This document shows, in pieces, positions 1 to 8,085 of a stretch of 64,000 nucleotides of DNA. The stretch comes from Phaeodactylibacter sp. GTDB lineage: Bacteria; Bacteroidota; Bacteroidia; Chitinophagales; Saprospiraceae. The notes under the pieces are model-generated. The model did no database searches and had not been told where the DNA came from. It was given only the letters and a program-made list of their open reading frames with translations. Within the stretch, counting starts at the first letter, position 1. The number at the start of each line of letters is the position of its first letter. The stretch lies in assembly GCF_022763345.1 (NCBI RefSeq), contig NZ_JALEGS010000035.1, forward strand, positions 1 to 64,000, written 5' to 3'. The translations under genes and the position numbers were made by a program.

Positions 1-8
1 GCAAAGCG

Positions 9-42
9 CAAGTTTGGCAGGGGCTAGCCCCTGCCAAACTTG
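9..42. repeat. 34-bp perfect palindrome
   Basis: The 34 bases are exactly self-complementary with no spacer; the arms are CAAGTTTGGCAGGGGCT and its complement, centred between 25 and 26. No T-tract follows on either strand, so it is not a typical terminator. It lies just before the point where the MFS reading frame stops resembling a transporter, so it may mark an insertion or rearrangement boundary. A fold-back assembly artefact at a contig end is also possible. Confidence 0.8.
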
Positions 43-92
43 ATTGGAACTACTATTTTACAATTATAGACTGTCTTAAGAAGCATAAGTCT

Positions 93-344
93 ACAGGGGG
101 AGCCTTTATTACACCGAACGTCACATCGTTGATTTCACTGAAAGGGGAAAAGGTGGCTGGCGAAGCACTCGGTATCCAAAAATCTACAGATAGCCTTGGT
201 CAGGTAATAGGCCCAATTATCGGTAGTTGGCTACTGACTTTGAATACATTCTTACCTTATTTACTAACAGGGATAATGGTGCTCTTAGTTGCCGGATACC
301 TTCTCATCAGCAAAAAAATCATGATTCTATATGGAAGCAATTAA
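93..344 (+). pseudogene. MFS transporter, C-terminal fragment
   Basis: The frame encodes the last part of a major facilitator transporter: a TGGAFITPNVTSLIS stretch, then LGIQKSTDSLGQVIGPIIG, typical of MFS drug exporters around helices 10-11, and two hydrophobic segments to the stop. A complete MFS protein has about 400 residues and only about 80 are here. The frame stays open upstream to the window edge, but residues before about base 90 (DWNYYFTIIDCLKK) do not look like a transporter, so the gene appears cut by a rearrangement next to the palindrome. A TTG at 129 could restart translation but would give only 71 residues. The stop overlaps the next gene by 14 bases. Confidence 0.65.
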
Positions 345-1134
345 TAAGGGGAAAAGCTTCGGAGAAAAATACACTCTTTTGATTCATCTGTTGTTTGGTG
401 TTGTCATATTTTATTTTTTGGTCCACCCGCTAACGATGGTTATTTATTGGTTTGAAATGAACGACAAACCATTTACCACCCGTCAATTTTTGGAAATCGC
501 TCCTGACAGGATGATGGATTCTTTTTCCTTTCAGATGACGGGCATGGCTATGGCCTTCGTATTGATTGGGGCATTAGTCGGCCTGGGTTCGGGGCTGTAC
601 TACCGAAATTTATTGCAGCAAGCAGCAAAACTGAGAAGGCAGGATAAACAACTTAAGGGGAGCCTTTTATCAATTATTAAAGAAGGGGAAAGTGATCAAG
701 TAGAATTTAAATCTTCTTTGAGATTTGATTACCACCAAAACGCTATCAATAAATCCCTCGAGGGGGTAATAATAAAAACTATTGCCGGATTTATGAACAC
801 AAGCGGTGGAACACTACTCATCGGGCTGGATGACTCTGGGAATATTCTTGGTCTTGAACAAGACTATCAATCACTAAAAAAGAAAAACCGAGATGGCTTT
901 GAGCTACAACTGTATCAGCTGATCACTAATGATATCGGCATTGAGTTTTGTACTCTTGTTGAAATTGATTTTTATGACTTGGATGAAAAAGATGTCTGCG
1001 TGCTACGAATAAAGGCAGCAATATCACCGGCTTATGTACATAGTAAAAACAAAACGTCCTTTTATATCCGAACCGGCAATTCCACTAAACCCTTAACAAT
1101 TCAGGAAGCAGTGAAATACATAAATGCTCGGTGA
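331..1134 (+). CDS. membrane-anchored AlbA_2 (Schlafen-type) domain protein
   Basis: 267 residues. Two hydrophobic segments lie near residues 15-40 and 70-92, so the protein is probably in the inner membrane. Residues about 110-265 match the AlbA_2 / Schlafen AlbA-like putative nucleic-acid-binding domain: an EGESDQVEFKSSLR start, a TSGGTLLIGLDDSGNILGLEQD core, and an FYIRTGNSTKPL end. Members occur as regulators and in defence genes; a membrane-tethered form with no helicase or kinase partner is less common. The start overlaps the broken transporter gene, so they may once have formed an operon. The domain call is firm, the biological role unknown. Confidence 0.75.
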   Translation: MEAINKGKSFGEKYTLLIHLLFGVVIFYFLVHPLTMVIYWFEMNDKPFTTRQFLEIAPDRMMDSFSFQMTGMAMAFVLIGALVGLGSGLYYRNLLQQAAKLRRQDKQLKGSLLSIIKEGESDQVEFKSSLRFDYHQNAINKSLEGVIIKTIAGFMNTSGGTLLIGLDDSGNILGLEQDYQSLKKKNRDGFELQLYQLITNDIGIEFCTLVEIDFYDLDEKDVCVLRIKAAISPAYVHSKNKTSFYIRTGNSTKPLTIQEAVKYINAR

Positions 1135-1346
1135 GGAAAAAATTAATTGTAGACAAGAGCAACTCTACCTACCAAACAAGCTCTCAGTAAGCAACGGTCT
1201 GATTCAACCCGGAAATATATATATATAACTCCACTTATAGCTTAGCAAGATTTAATAAACATTGCCTAAAAAACCGCAAGTACTCCTGTCAAAAGATGTC
1301 TAACTTCATAACAGCAAATTAACCATCAACTAACCATCGCTGAATT
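1135..1346. other. intergenic region upstream of the cytochrome/porin cluster
   Basis: About 210 bases without a gene. It holds an (AT)n run near 1216-1226 and a direct repeat of AACCATC at about 1321 and 1332 just before the cytochrome start. It presumably carries the promoter of the cytochrome-porin cluster, but no box can be assigned with confidence. Confidence 0.4.
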
Positions 1347-1757
1347 ATGAAAAACGACAAGAAATTTTTAATGCAATTTCTCTTTTTCCCCTTTCTGTTG
1401 CTTTGTATGAGTTTAACTACATCCAATGTATACGGGCAGGAAGAATGGACAGCACCTTCTTTAGCAGATAATTTTCAGAATCCTGTAGCAGGAGATGCCA
1501 ATGCTGCAAATTTAGGACGAAGCCTTTTCAAACAGATGTGTGCTATTTGTCATGGAGATAGAGGTAAAGGAGATGGTCTGGCCGGAATGAATCTAAATCC
1601 AAGGCCATCAAACCTGCAAAGTACTGCGGTACAAGAACAAAGTGATGGCGCAATTTATTGGAAAATTACAAAGGGCAGGGCTCCAATGGCAGCATACCAG
1701 GAAACGCTTACAGAAAGGCAACGCTGGCAGTTGGTGAATTATATACGACAACTCTAA
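1347..1757 (+). CDS. monohaem c-type cytochrome, exported
   Basis: 136 residues. A signal peptide occupies residues 1-30 (Lys-rich start, hydrophobic LFFPFLLLCMSL, cleavage near YGQ). One CXXCH haem site is present (C65, C68, H69), followed by GDRGKGDGLAG, typical of class I cytochrome c, and a probable Met ligand at M114 in RAPMAAY. The protein should be periplasmic and carry electrons. It begins a same-strand cluster with a beta-barrel porin and a second small cytochrome (gaps of about 25 bases), suggesting they work together at the outer membrane. The electron donor and acceptor cannot be read from the sequence. Confidence 0.85.
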   Translation: MKNDKKFLMQFLFFPFLLLCMSLTTSNVYGQEEWTAPSLADNFQNPVAGDANAANLGRSLFKQMCAICHGDRGKGDGLAGMNLNPRPSNLQSTAVQEQSDGAIYWKITKGRAPMAAYQETLTERQRWQLVNYIRQL

Positions 1758-1782
1758 TTGTTCAAGTTCAACCACTTTATAT

Positions 1783-2988
1783 ATGAAATATCAATTAAAC
1801 ATATTCACGTTGGCACTCGCCTTATTCATTTGCAATGTAGCCCTTGCCCAAGACGATCAAAATACGCAGCAAGGATATAGCCTTACAGATCAGCAAAGTG
1901 CAGCTATTGATTATCTTAAACCAGGAAAAAGTCGATTCTTACTGAGGGGTTATGCTCATTCAGGGCTAGAAATGACCAGCGAGGAGACCTCTTTCGTAGG
2001 GGGTGCCTTTAATCCTCTTTTTGTTTTTAGGCAGTCGGATCGATTGCTTTTTGAAGGTGAATTGGAGATCGAATTAGAAGGTGGCGAGACTCATTTGGGC
2101 CTAGAGTACGCAAACATGTCCTATCTGTTATCTGATGCCGTCACAGTAAGAGCAGGAAAGTTTTTACTTCCATTTGGCACCTATGTGCCGAATCTTCACC
2201 CGGCATGGATTAACAAATTCCCTACTAATCCCCTTGGTGCAGGTCATGACGGAATACTTCCTTCCGCTGACATTGGAATTGAACTTCGTGGAGCTTCTTA
2301 TTTAGGAAATATCAAAACTAACTATTCGATCTATGCTGTTAATGGACCACAACTCAATGATGGAAGCGTAGAAGCCGAAGAAGGTGGCGTACTCCATTAC
2401 GATATTGCACCTGACAATAATAAAGGTAAGTCTTTTGGAGGGCGAATAGGTTTTTTCCCAATGAATAATTCTGCCTTAGAAGTGGGGATTTCCGGCCTAT
2501 ATGGCAAAGTTGGAAACAAAGAAGGTGATTACGAAGATATTGCTGCCTTCCTCTACGCATTTGACATGTCTTATGTCCAAAGACTTTCGTCACTGCGAAG
2601 TGTAGTAGACATCAAGGCTCAATATGCAGCCGCAAACGTGGACGAGGCAGCATTTCCAGAAGAGGACGATCCAAGCGAGTTACATTCATTTGACAACTCA
2701 AGTTCTACATGGTTTGCCCAGTTATCCATCCGGCCCGCCTTTGTCAGTAGTAAGCTTGTACAAAACTTAGAGCTGGCAACACGATACTCTTCAATCGAAA
2801 CCCCGGAAGGAGCCCCTTGGGAAGCCAATCAACAACAATGGGAAGTTGGCTTAAACTATTGGTTTGACTGGAGAACGCTAGTAAAGGTTTCCTATAGAAC
2901 GGTTAGCGGCGAGGCAGGCGGACATAGTGAAAATGAGGAAGGTGGTAGCGAGGATTCATTTTTTATTCACTGGGCAATAGGTTTTTAA
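1783..2988 (+). CDS. outer-membrane beta-barrel porin-like protein
   Basis: 401 residues with a signal peptide (residues 1-22, ending ALAQ). The mature part consists of alternating amphipathic strands with aromatic girdles (RFLLRGYAHSGLEM, TVRAGKFLLPFGTYVPNLHPAW, ATRYSSIE) and ends in an aromatic residue after FFIHWAIGF, the usual BAM recognition end. The pattern fits phosphate-selective porin O/P-like and related gram-negative barrels. There is no plug or TonB box, so it is not a TonB-dependent receptor. It lies between two monohaem cytochrome genes, so it may hold or feed an electron-transfer path across the outer membrane (inference). A simple solute porin is the alternative. Confidence 0.75.
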   Translation: MKYQLNIFTLALALFICNVALAQDDQNTQQGYSLTDQQSAAIDYLKPGKSRFLLRGYAHSGLEMTSEETSFVGGAFNPLFVFRQSDRLLFEGELEIELEGGETHLGLEYANMSYLLSDAVTVRAGKFLLPFGTYVPNLHPAWINKFPTNPLGAGHDGILPSADIGIELRGASYLGNIKTNYSIYAVNGPQLNDGSVEAEEGGVLHYDIAPDNNKGKSFGGRIGFFPMNNSALEVGISGLYGKVGNKEGDYEDIAAFLYAFDMSYVQRLSSLRSVVDIKAQYAAANVDEAAFPEEDDPSELHSFDNSSSTWFAQLSIRPAFVSSKLVQNLELATRYSSIETPEGAPWEANQQQWEVGLNYWFDWRTLVKVSYRTVSGEAGGHSENEEGGSEDSFFIHWAIGF

Positions 2989-3013
2989 TAACTCCATCAA
3001 CAGAAGTACTACC

Positions 3014-3283
3014 ATGAAAAGATCATTAATGATAACCGGACTCTTCTTATTAGCATTAGTCGCCATTGCAACGAATGCCTGTACTACCACAAATAGCTTA
3101 GCTGATACCAAGTCAGGAGCGCAACTTTGGGGTGAAAACTGTCTGCGATGCCATAATAGCCCGTCTCCCGAAACATTCAGCGACGCAGAATGGGATGTTG
3201 CCGTAATGCATATGCAAGTACGAGCAAATTTAACAACTACGGAAGCAACGAAAATCGCTGACTTTCTCAAGACAGCAAATTAG
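3014..3283 (+). CDS. small c-type cytochrome lipoprotein
   Basis: 89 residues. The N-terminus is a lipoprotein signal with a lipobox-like ATNAC (C23), so it should be membrane-anchored. A CLRCH haem motif (C43, C46, H47) is followed by NSPSPETFSDAEWDVAVMHMQ, where a Met could be the sixth ligand, and the end TKIADFLKTAN resembles the last helix of short cytochromes. It follows the porin gene by about 25 bases. Together with the upstream cytochrome it gives two monohaem proteins flanking a barrel. The haem site is clear; the function is inferred. Confidence 0.75.
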   Translation: MKRSLMITGLFLLALVAIATNACTTTNSLADTKSGAQLWGENCLRCHNSPSPETFSDAEWDVAVMHMQVRANLTTTEATKIADFLKTAN

Positions 3284-3411
3284 TAGAAGTTGTCAGGGGG
3301 CCTAAGGGATAGAATATACTAGCAGTGTTATTGAATATCCAGGGCCCCGTTTTCGCGTGGTACGCTCATAATTACCCTTGCTTATCTATTGTTTATTCTG
3401 AATTCGATAAA

Positions 3412-3990
3412 ATGAAAAGACTACTTCATTTCTTAGTTCCTGTTTTTGTTTTAGTTATCTCATCTCTATCCGGATTTTCTCAAACAACAGGAATATATCT
3501 GACTTTTGAAGATTTCAGCAATGAATTCATCTCTCATGAGTTCTCTTGTAATGAAAAAGGGAGTAGAATCTCTCTTGGCAATCTAAAAAGGGATTGGATC
3601 AAGGTAAAATCCCCCAAAGGTAAATTCCGATATAAAAAGTCAGAAACCTATGGATATCTCGATTGTAATGGCCAACAATTCCGTTTCTTCGAAAACCAGC
3701 TATATCAGATTAGTGAAGTTGGCCACCTTATTGTTTATCAATTAGGAGACTCCGATACAAGCTTAGGAGAAGAACTCAATAGTTTTGCAACATTTCACTT
3801 CAGCCTTAACCTAAGTGGCCCAATACTACCTCTTAATCTGGATAATCTTAAACAGGCCTACCCGGAGAACCACCAATTTCATGATTTACTAGACGCAAAC
3901 TTTAGCGGCGGGCAAGCAATATTTTCCTTTGACGAATTTCATAATACTTATAAAGTGAATAGGATACTTGGTGAGTGCTCCAACCATTAA
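3412..3990 (+). CDS. exported hypothetical protein
   Basis: 192 residues from the ATG at 3412, chosen because it gives a clean signal peptide (MKRLLHFLVPVFVLVISSLSGFSQ); a longer frame from 3325 would bury it. The mature part has no family I recognise. It is rich in aromatic and beta-forming residues and contains YGYLDCNGQQFRFFENQLYQI. Three cysteines remain in the mature protein. It stands alone, about 130 bases after the cytochrome lipoprotein and before a strong terminator. Probably periplasmic or outer-membrane associated; no function assigned. Confidence 0.6.
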   Translation: MKRLLHFLVPVFVLVISSLSGFSQTTGIYLTFEDFSNEFISHEFSCNEKGSRISLGNLKRDWIKVKSPKGKFRYKKSETYGYLDCNGQQFRFFENQLYQISEVGHLIVYQLGDSDTSLGEELNSFATFHFSLNLSGPILPLNLDNLKQAYPENHQFHDLLDANFSGGQAIFSFDEFHNTYKVNRILGECSNH

Positions 3991-4050
3991 TCCTGTTTTA
4001 ATCCACATCAAAGTAATATTTGAAGGGCATTACAGTATCTTTTAGCTAGC

Positions 4051-4088
4051 AGCGTGGATCACTATTGAGTGGTCCGCGCTTTATTTTT
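4051..4088 (+). terminator. rho-independent terminator
   Basis: A hairpin with arms AGCGTGGATCACT (4051-4063) and AGTGGTCCGCGCT (4068-4080), four-base loop and one internal mismatch, is followed by TTATTTTT. It separates the exported hypothetical from the copper genes. Confidence 0.8.
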
Positions 4089-4161
4089 GGAATTACTGTA
4101 CCTAAACAAAAAGCTGCAAATTTCTCTCAAAAAAGTATAACAGCTTCATCTTCCATTACCC

Positions 4162-4173
4162 TGATCTTTGCAC
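4162..4173 (+). promoter_or_regulatory. possible Bacteroidota-type -7 element for copper genes
   Basis: TGATCTTTGCAC lies about 20 bases before the copA start and resembles the Bacteroidota -7 box (TAnnTTTG). No good -33 TTG is seen at the expected distance, so this is tentative. No copper-regulator gene is adjacent. Confidence 0.3.
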
Positions 4174-4189
4174 TATAAAAGATAGAAAT

Positions 4190-6448
4190 ATGAGTGCAGA
4201 GGTTATCATGGAAAATAAAAATGATAGAAAGCAGTCTACTAAAGACCGTTTTCCCGTCACGGGGATGAGTTGTGCATCTTGCTCAGCCAGTGTGGAGTCT
4301 ATCCTGAATCAACTACCGGGAGTACATGAAGCCTCGGTCAATTTCGCCAATACTACAGCAACAGTAGAATTTGACAATTCTCTTATCAGTGAACAAGAGC
4401 TACAGGCGGCACTACAAGCGGTAGGTTATGACCTGATCTTAGGTGATAATGATTCCAACGCATTAGAAGAGCAGGAGGATCGGGCTACACAATCCTATCA
4501 GAAAGCGTTGCGTAAAACGATCTGGGCCGCTGTACTAACACTTCCGGTTTTTATCCTTGGTATGTTTTATATGCACTGGGTTCCAGGTAGATGGATTTCA
4601 CTGCCTCTCAGTGCGATAGTGCTATTCTGGTTTGGGCGTGATTTCTTTATTGGTGCGTATCGGCAAGCTAAATTCGGTAAGGCTAACATGGACACACTGG
4701 TAGCCTTGAGCACAGGGATAGCGTTCTTCTTTAGCTTATTCAACACTTTTTTTCCTGATTTTTTTACTTCCCGAGGCTTTGAGAGCCACGTTTACTACGA
4801 AGCGGCCACCGTTATAATAACCTTCATTTCGCTAGGCAAGTTATTGGAAGAGCGAGCAAAATCGAATACTTCTTCTGCTATTAAAAAATTGATTGGATTA
4901 CAGCCAAAGACCATGCGAATCGTCGAGGACGGTATAGAAATGACTATTCCAATCGAACAAGTCAAGCAAGGACAGCGCATTGTAATCAAGCCCGGTGAAA
5001 AGATACCAGTTGACGGTAGTATTATCGCGGGAGATAGCTTCGTCGATGAAAGCATGATTACAGGCGAGCCAATCGCAGTTCACAAAACTGTTGGTGATGC
5101 ATTATTTGCTGGTACTATTAACCAGAAAGGTAGCTTTCAATTTGAAGCTGAGAAAGTAGGTCAAGAGACTTTACTTGCTCAAATCATCCAAATGGTACAA
5201 GAAGCACAAGGCAGCAAAGCTCCTGTTCAGAGGCTGGTCGATAAGATTGCTGGAGTCTTCGTTCCCACGGTGATTGTGATCGCAATAATCACTTTTACGG
5301 CATGGATGATACTGGGTGGGCAAGATGCCTTTTTTCATGCATTATTAAATGCTATAGCAGTATTGGTAATCGCCTGTCCGTGTGCCCTTGGTCTTGCTAC
5401 CCCTACAGCTATTATGGTAGGTATTGGGAAAGGTGCAGAGCACAATATTCTCATCAAAGATGCAGAAAGTCTGGAGTTAGGGTACAAGGTTAATGCCGTT
5501 ATTCTGGATAAAACCGGAACAATTACGGAAGGACATCCAGAAGTACAGCAAACATACTGGACAAAATCGGCTACTTCATACGACAAGGGAGTATTACGCC
5601 GCATAGAAGAACAATCTGAGCACCCCTTAGCTGAAGCTATAATAAAGTATCTAGAACAAGAAGGAACCACGCCAAAAGGAGTCACTAACTTTAATAGCAT
5701 TACCGGTAAAGGGGTACGAGGGACTGATGACAATGGAGTAACCTACTTCGTAGGTAATTTCACATTGGTAGAAGAGAATGATTTAGAGATCAATGCCAAA
5801 GTGAAGCAAACCTACGCGCAGTGGAGTGAAGAAGGTATGACTGTTATCTTCTTTGCCAACCAAAAAACCATACTCGGAATACTGGGTATTACCGATAAAG
5901 TAAAGCCTAGCTCGGCTAAAGCCATTGCCCAATTACAAAAGCGAGGCATAGCTGTACACATGCTAACCGGAGATAATGCTAAAACAGCCGCCGCTGTATC
6001 TGAACAGGTAGGTATTACGAAATTCCGGGCCGAAGTAATGCCTAGTGATAAGGCAGATTACGTGAAACTGCTTCAAGAAGAAGGTCATACGGTGGCCATG
6101 GTCGGTGATGGGATCAATGACTCACAAGCCCTGGCACAGGCAGATGTTAGTATCGCCATGGGTAAAGGGTCAGATATTGCTATTGACGTGGCAAAGATGA
6201 CTCTGATTACATCTGATTTAATGGCTATTCCTAAAGCACTGAAACTATCGAAAAAGACTGTAATTGGGATTCGACAGAATCTATTCTGGGCCTTCATTTA
6301 TAATTTAATCGGAATTCCTATTGCAGCGGGTCTACTGTACCCAATCAATGGATTTGAGCTTGACCCGATGATTGCCGGTGCGGCGATGGCACTTAGTTCC
6401 GTATCGGTAGTAGCCAACAGCTTACGTTTAAAACAAATAAAGATTTGA
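4190..6448 (+). CDS. copA: copper-translocating P-type ATPase
   Basis: 752 residues, normal for a P1B-type ATPase with one heavy-metal domain. Visible in order: N-terminal HMA with GMSCASC (C28, C31); paired membrane helices from about residue 105; actuator loop with a TGEP motif; CPC metal site in helix 6 (C396, C398); phosphorylation motif DKTGT (D440); HP motif (SEHPLAE); GDGIND hinge; and two final helices. CPC with HMA points to Cu(I) export from cytoplasm to periplasm, giving copper resistance or supplying cuproproteins. An in-frame ATG at 4208 is an alternative start. A CopZ-like gene follows after 7 bases and is surely co-transcribed. Confidence 0.93.
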   Translation: MSAEVIMENKNDRKQSTKDRFPVTGMSCASCSASVESILNQLPGVHEASVNFANTTATVEFDNSLISEQELQAALQAVGYDLILGDNDSNALEEQEDRATQSYQKALRKTIWAAVLTLPVFILGMFYMHWVPGRWISLPLSAIVLFWFGRDFFIGAYRQAKFGKANMDTLVALSTGIAFFFSLFNTFFPDFFTSRGFESHVYYEAATVIITFISLGKLLEERAKSNTSSAIKKLIGLQPKTMRIVEDGIEMTIPIEQVKQGQRIVIKPGEKIPVDGSIIAGDSFVDESMITGEPIAVHKTVGDALFAGTINQKGSFQFEAEKVGQETLLAQIIQMVQEAQGSKAPVQRLVDKIAGVFVPTVIVIAIITFTAWMILGGQDAFFHALLNAIAVLVIACPCALGLATPTAIMVGIGKGAEHNILIKDAESLELGYKVNAVILDKTGTITEGHPEVQQTYWTKSATSYDKGVLRRIEEQSEHPLAEAIIKYLEQEGTTPKGVTNFNSITGKGVRGTDDNGVTYFVGNFTLVEENDLEINAKVKQTYAQWSEEGMTVIFFANQKTILGILGITDKVKPSSAKAIAQLQKRGIAVHMLTGDNAKTAAAVSEQVGITKFRAEVMPSDKADYVKLLQEEGHTVAMVGDGINDSQALAQADVSIAMGKGSDIAIDVAKMTLITSDLMAIPKALKLSKKTVIGIRQNLFWAFIYNLIGIPIAAGLLYPINGFELDPMIAGAAMALSSVSVVANSLRLKQIKI

Positions 6449-6455
6449 TCGAACC

Positions 6456-6665
6456 ATGAAAGAACTAAAATTCAAAACCAATATCAATTGTACAGGGTGT
6501 CTATCGAGAGTCACTCCTGTACTGGAAGCCAAAGAAGGCATAGCTAGCTGGCAGGTGGATTTACAGGATGATGACCGCACTTTAACGGTAGAAACAAGTG
6601 ACTTAACGGCAGAAGAAGTGCAGACTACCGTTGCGGAGGCTGGTTTTAGTGCAGAGACGAAGTAG
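6456..6665 (+). CDS. CopZ-like heavy-metal-associated (HMA) protein
   Basis: 69 residues forming one HMA domain. The metal loop reads NCTGC (the two Cys of CXXC, about residues 12 and 15) rather than the usual GMxCxxC; the rest (TPVLEAKEGIASWQVDL, LTAEEVQTTVAEAGFSAE) fits the beta-alpha-beta fold. It likely hands Cu(I) to the ATPase encoded directly upstream. The missing Met before the first Cys is a small departure from the consensus seen in Bacteroidota relatives. Confidence 0.85.
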   Translation: MKELKFKTNINCTGCLSRVTPVLEAKEGIASWQVDLQDDDRTLTVETSDLTAEEVQTTVAEAGFSAETK

Positions 6666-6711
6666 CAAGTATATATCCATTCTGACACTAGGCATTAAAG
6701 AGGAGCTACTA

Positions 6712-7314
6712 TCAAGACAAGCTAGTACGCTCCTCTTTTTGTACAAGCTGGACACCTCTATGCTTGAGTAATTTATAAAATGTGCTTCTAGCTACACCTA
6801 AATGTTGGCAGATTTGACTTACTGAGAGGTTCCCTTCTCGGTATAAAGTCTCTGAGATGATGGCTTTGTCCTTAGCCTGTTGTGATAAACCTTTGGGTCG
6901 CCCACCCTTTCGACCACGCGCCCGAGCAGAATCTAGCCCGGCTTTGGTACGCTCACTGATAATATCCCGCTCGAATTCGGCAAGTGCCGCAAAGAGATGA
7001 AAAGTCAGCTTGCCTTGGGGAGTAGTCGTATCAATAGAATCATTGAGTGATTTCAGCCCAGCCCCTTTATCTTGTATCTCGGTCACGAGGTTGACTAGGT
7101 CTCGCAATGACCGCCCTAGCCTATCCAACTTCCAAATAATGACAATATCGTCTTTCCGAAGCTGGTCGATCATCCGGCGTAGTTCCGGCCGGTCGGATTT
7201 GGCACCGCTGGCTTTTTCCTCGAACATAATTTTGCAGCCCTCTTTTTCCAGGGCATCTTTCTGTAAAGAGAGTTTTTGGTCTTTGGTGCTTACTCTGGCG
7301 TATCCAATCTTCAC
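6712..7314 (-). CDS. serine resolvase/invertase (copy A)
   Basis: 200 residues, normal for the Tn3/Hin small serine recombinases. The N-terminal catalytic domain starts MKIGYARVSTKDQ (nucleophile Ser at residue 9), with the YARVST and DRLGRSLRDL motifs and the E-helix region. The C-terminal DNA-binding part is a helix-turn-helix (LSVSQICQHLGVARSTFYKLL) plus a basic tail. It probably resolves plasmid dimers or cointegrates at the res site directly upstream. A close copy lies at 40043-40603: catalytic domains nearly identical by eye, HTH and tail clearly different. Confidence 0.93.
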   Translation of the reverse strand: MKIGYARVSTKDQKLSLQKDALEKEGCKIMFEEKASGAKSDRPELRRMIDQLRKDDIVIIWKLDRLGRSLRDLVNLVTEIQDKGAGLKSLNDSIDTTTPQGKLTFHLFAALAEFERDIISERTKAGLDSARARGRKGGRPKGLSQQAKDKAIISETLYREGNLSVSQICQHLGVARSTFYKLLKHRGVQLVQKEERTSLS

Positions 7315-7460
7315 AATAGTGTCTCCTAAAAGGGTTCAGTATTGGCTTTATCATACTTTGATAAAGTAGACCAGTTTTTTGTACGGCTGATGAAAAGAAA
7401 AAGTGGGAATGGAATGTGTGGGAGTGGTGTTCGAGAAAACGGTCGTTTTTGTGGACAGTT
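7315..7460. other. candidate res site A
   Basis: The region upstream of resolvase A is closely matched upstream of resolvase B. It contains an inverted repeat TTTATCA-N5-TGATAAA (7347-7365) and, further out, an AAAACG-GT-CGTTTT centred pair within 7429-7456, like the subsites of a serine-resolvase res locus. It also overlaps the resolvase promoter region, which would allow autoregulation. Confidence 0.65.
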
Positions 7461-7469
7461 TTTTTGCAC

Positions 7470-7498
7470 TTGACCATAATATGCCTTTATGGTATGAT
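7470..7498 (+). promoter_or_regulatory. promoter and operator of the MazEF-type pair
   Basis: TTGACC (7470-7475) and TATGAT (7493-7498) stand 17 bases apart, close to a sigma-70 consensus. An inverted repeat ACCATAA-N7-TTATGGT (7473-7493) covers the spacer, placed ideally for an antitoxin to block RNA polymerase. The antitoxin start is 30 bases downstream. Confidence 0.7.
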
Positions 7499-7528
7499 TA
7501 TAGCGTAATACTGAAAGGTCATATTGAT

Positions 7529-7750
7529 ATGCAACATCGAAGCACATTTACCCTTGATGAGGAAGTCGCTCAATTTTTACTGACCAAAGAAAATAAGAGC
7601 GCATACATCAATACCCTTATCAGAAGAGATATTTCACAAGAATTGGAAGCAGCTATCCTCAAAGCGAATATTGAGGAAGCGGAAGATGCTCAATATTTGG
7701 AAGAACTTTCTGAGTGGGACAACACACTTAGCGATGGAGAGATTGGGTGA
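7529..7750 (+). CDS. MazE-like antitoxin
   Basis: 73 residues from the ATG at 7529. Upstream in-frame ATGs would place the start inside the promoter and res region, so they are rejected. The N-terminus (MQHRSTFTLDEEVAQFL) looks like a short ribbon-helix-helix or AbrB-type DNA-binding part; the C-terminus is acidic (EEAEDAQYLEELSEWDNT), as expected for the toxin-neutralising tail. It overlaps the toxin gene by 4 bases (GTGA). It should repress its own promoter through the operator just upstream. Confidence 0.75.
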   Translation: MQHRSTFTLDEEVAQFLLTKENKSAYINTLIRRDISQELEAAILKANIEEAEDAQYLEELSEWDNTLSDGEIG

Positions 7751-8085
7751 TCCAACAATTAGAAATTCGTTGGGTAGACCTGAATCCGACCGTAGGAGCT
7801 GAGACCAGAAAAAAGAGGCCGTGCGTTATTTTGCAGTCAGATGTTGTTAATAGAAAATCACGAACCGTAATAGTTGCCCCTATTCTGCCAGATCACAAGA
7901 ATTGGCCGTTCGTCGTCAATGTCGAACCATCCTCAGAAAACAAGCTCGATAAACCAAGGCATATCAACCTGAAGCAACTACGAGCGGTTGATACTTCGAG
8001 AGTAACAAACCTTCAAGGAAGGTTGGAATACCATTATTTACCAGACATCGAAGAAGCTATAAATATTGTATTTGATTTACAATAA
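7747..8085 (+). CDS. MazF/PemK-family mRNA interferase toxin
   Basis: 112 residues starting at a GTG that overlaps the antitoxin stop. The order of motifs fits PemK/MazF: EIRWVDLNPTVGAETRKKRPCVILQ (beta-hairpin start), TVIVAPI, and LKQLRAVDTSRV near the middle. Family members cut mRNA at short sequences and are held inactive by the antitoxin; on plasmids they act as addiction modules. Module B has a VapBC pair at the matching position, so each module carries its own addiction system. Confidence 0.88.
   Translation: MIQQLEIRWVDLNPTVGAETRKKRPCVILQSDVVNRKSRTVIVAPILPDHKNWPFVVNVEPSSENKLDKPRHINLKQLRAVDTSRVTNLQGRLEYHYLPDIEEAINIVFDLQ

Noticed and set aside
2354..2593. Minus-strand frame within the porin gene
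   Set aside because: Lies wholly inside the well-supported porin gene, no family resemblance, typical antisense shadow.
5335..5733. Minus-strand 132-residue frame inside copA
   Set aside because: Antisense to a conserved P-type ATPase core; serine- and proline-rich without any recognised domain.
6712..7314. Transposon resolvase as sign of a Tn3 element
   Set aside because: No transposase or 38-bp terminal repeats are visible nearby, so a plasmid-maintenance resolvase is more likely.
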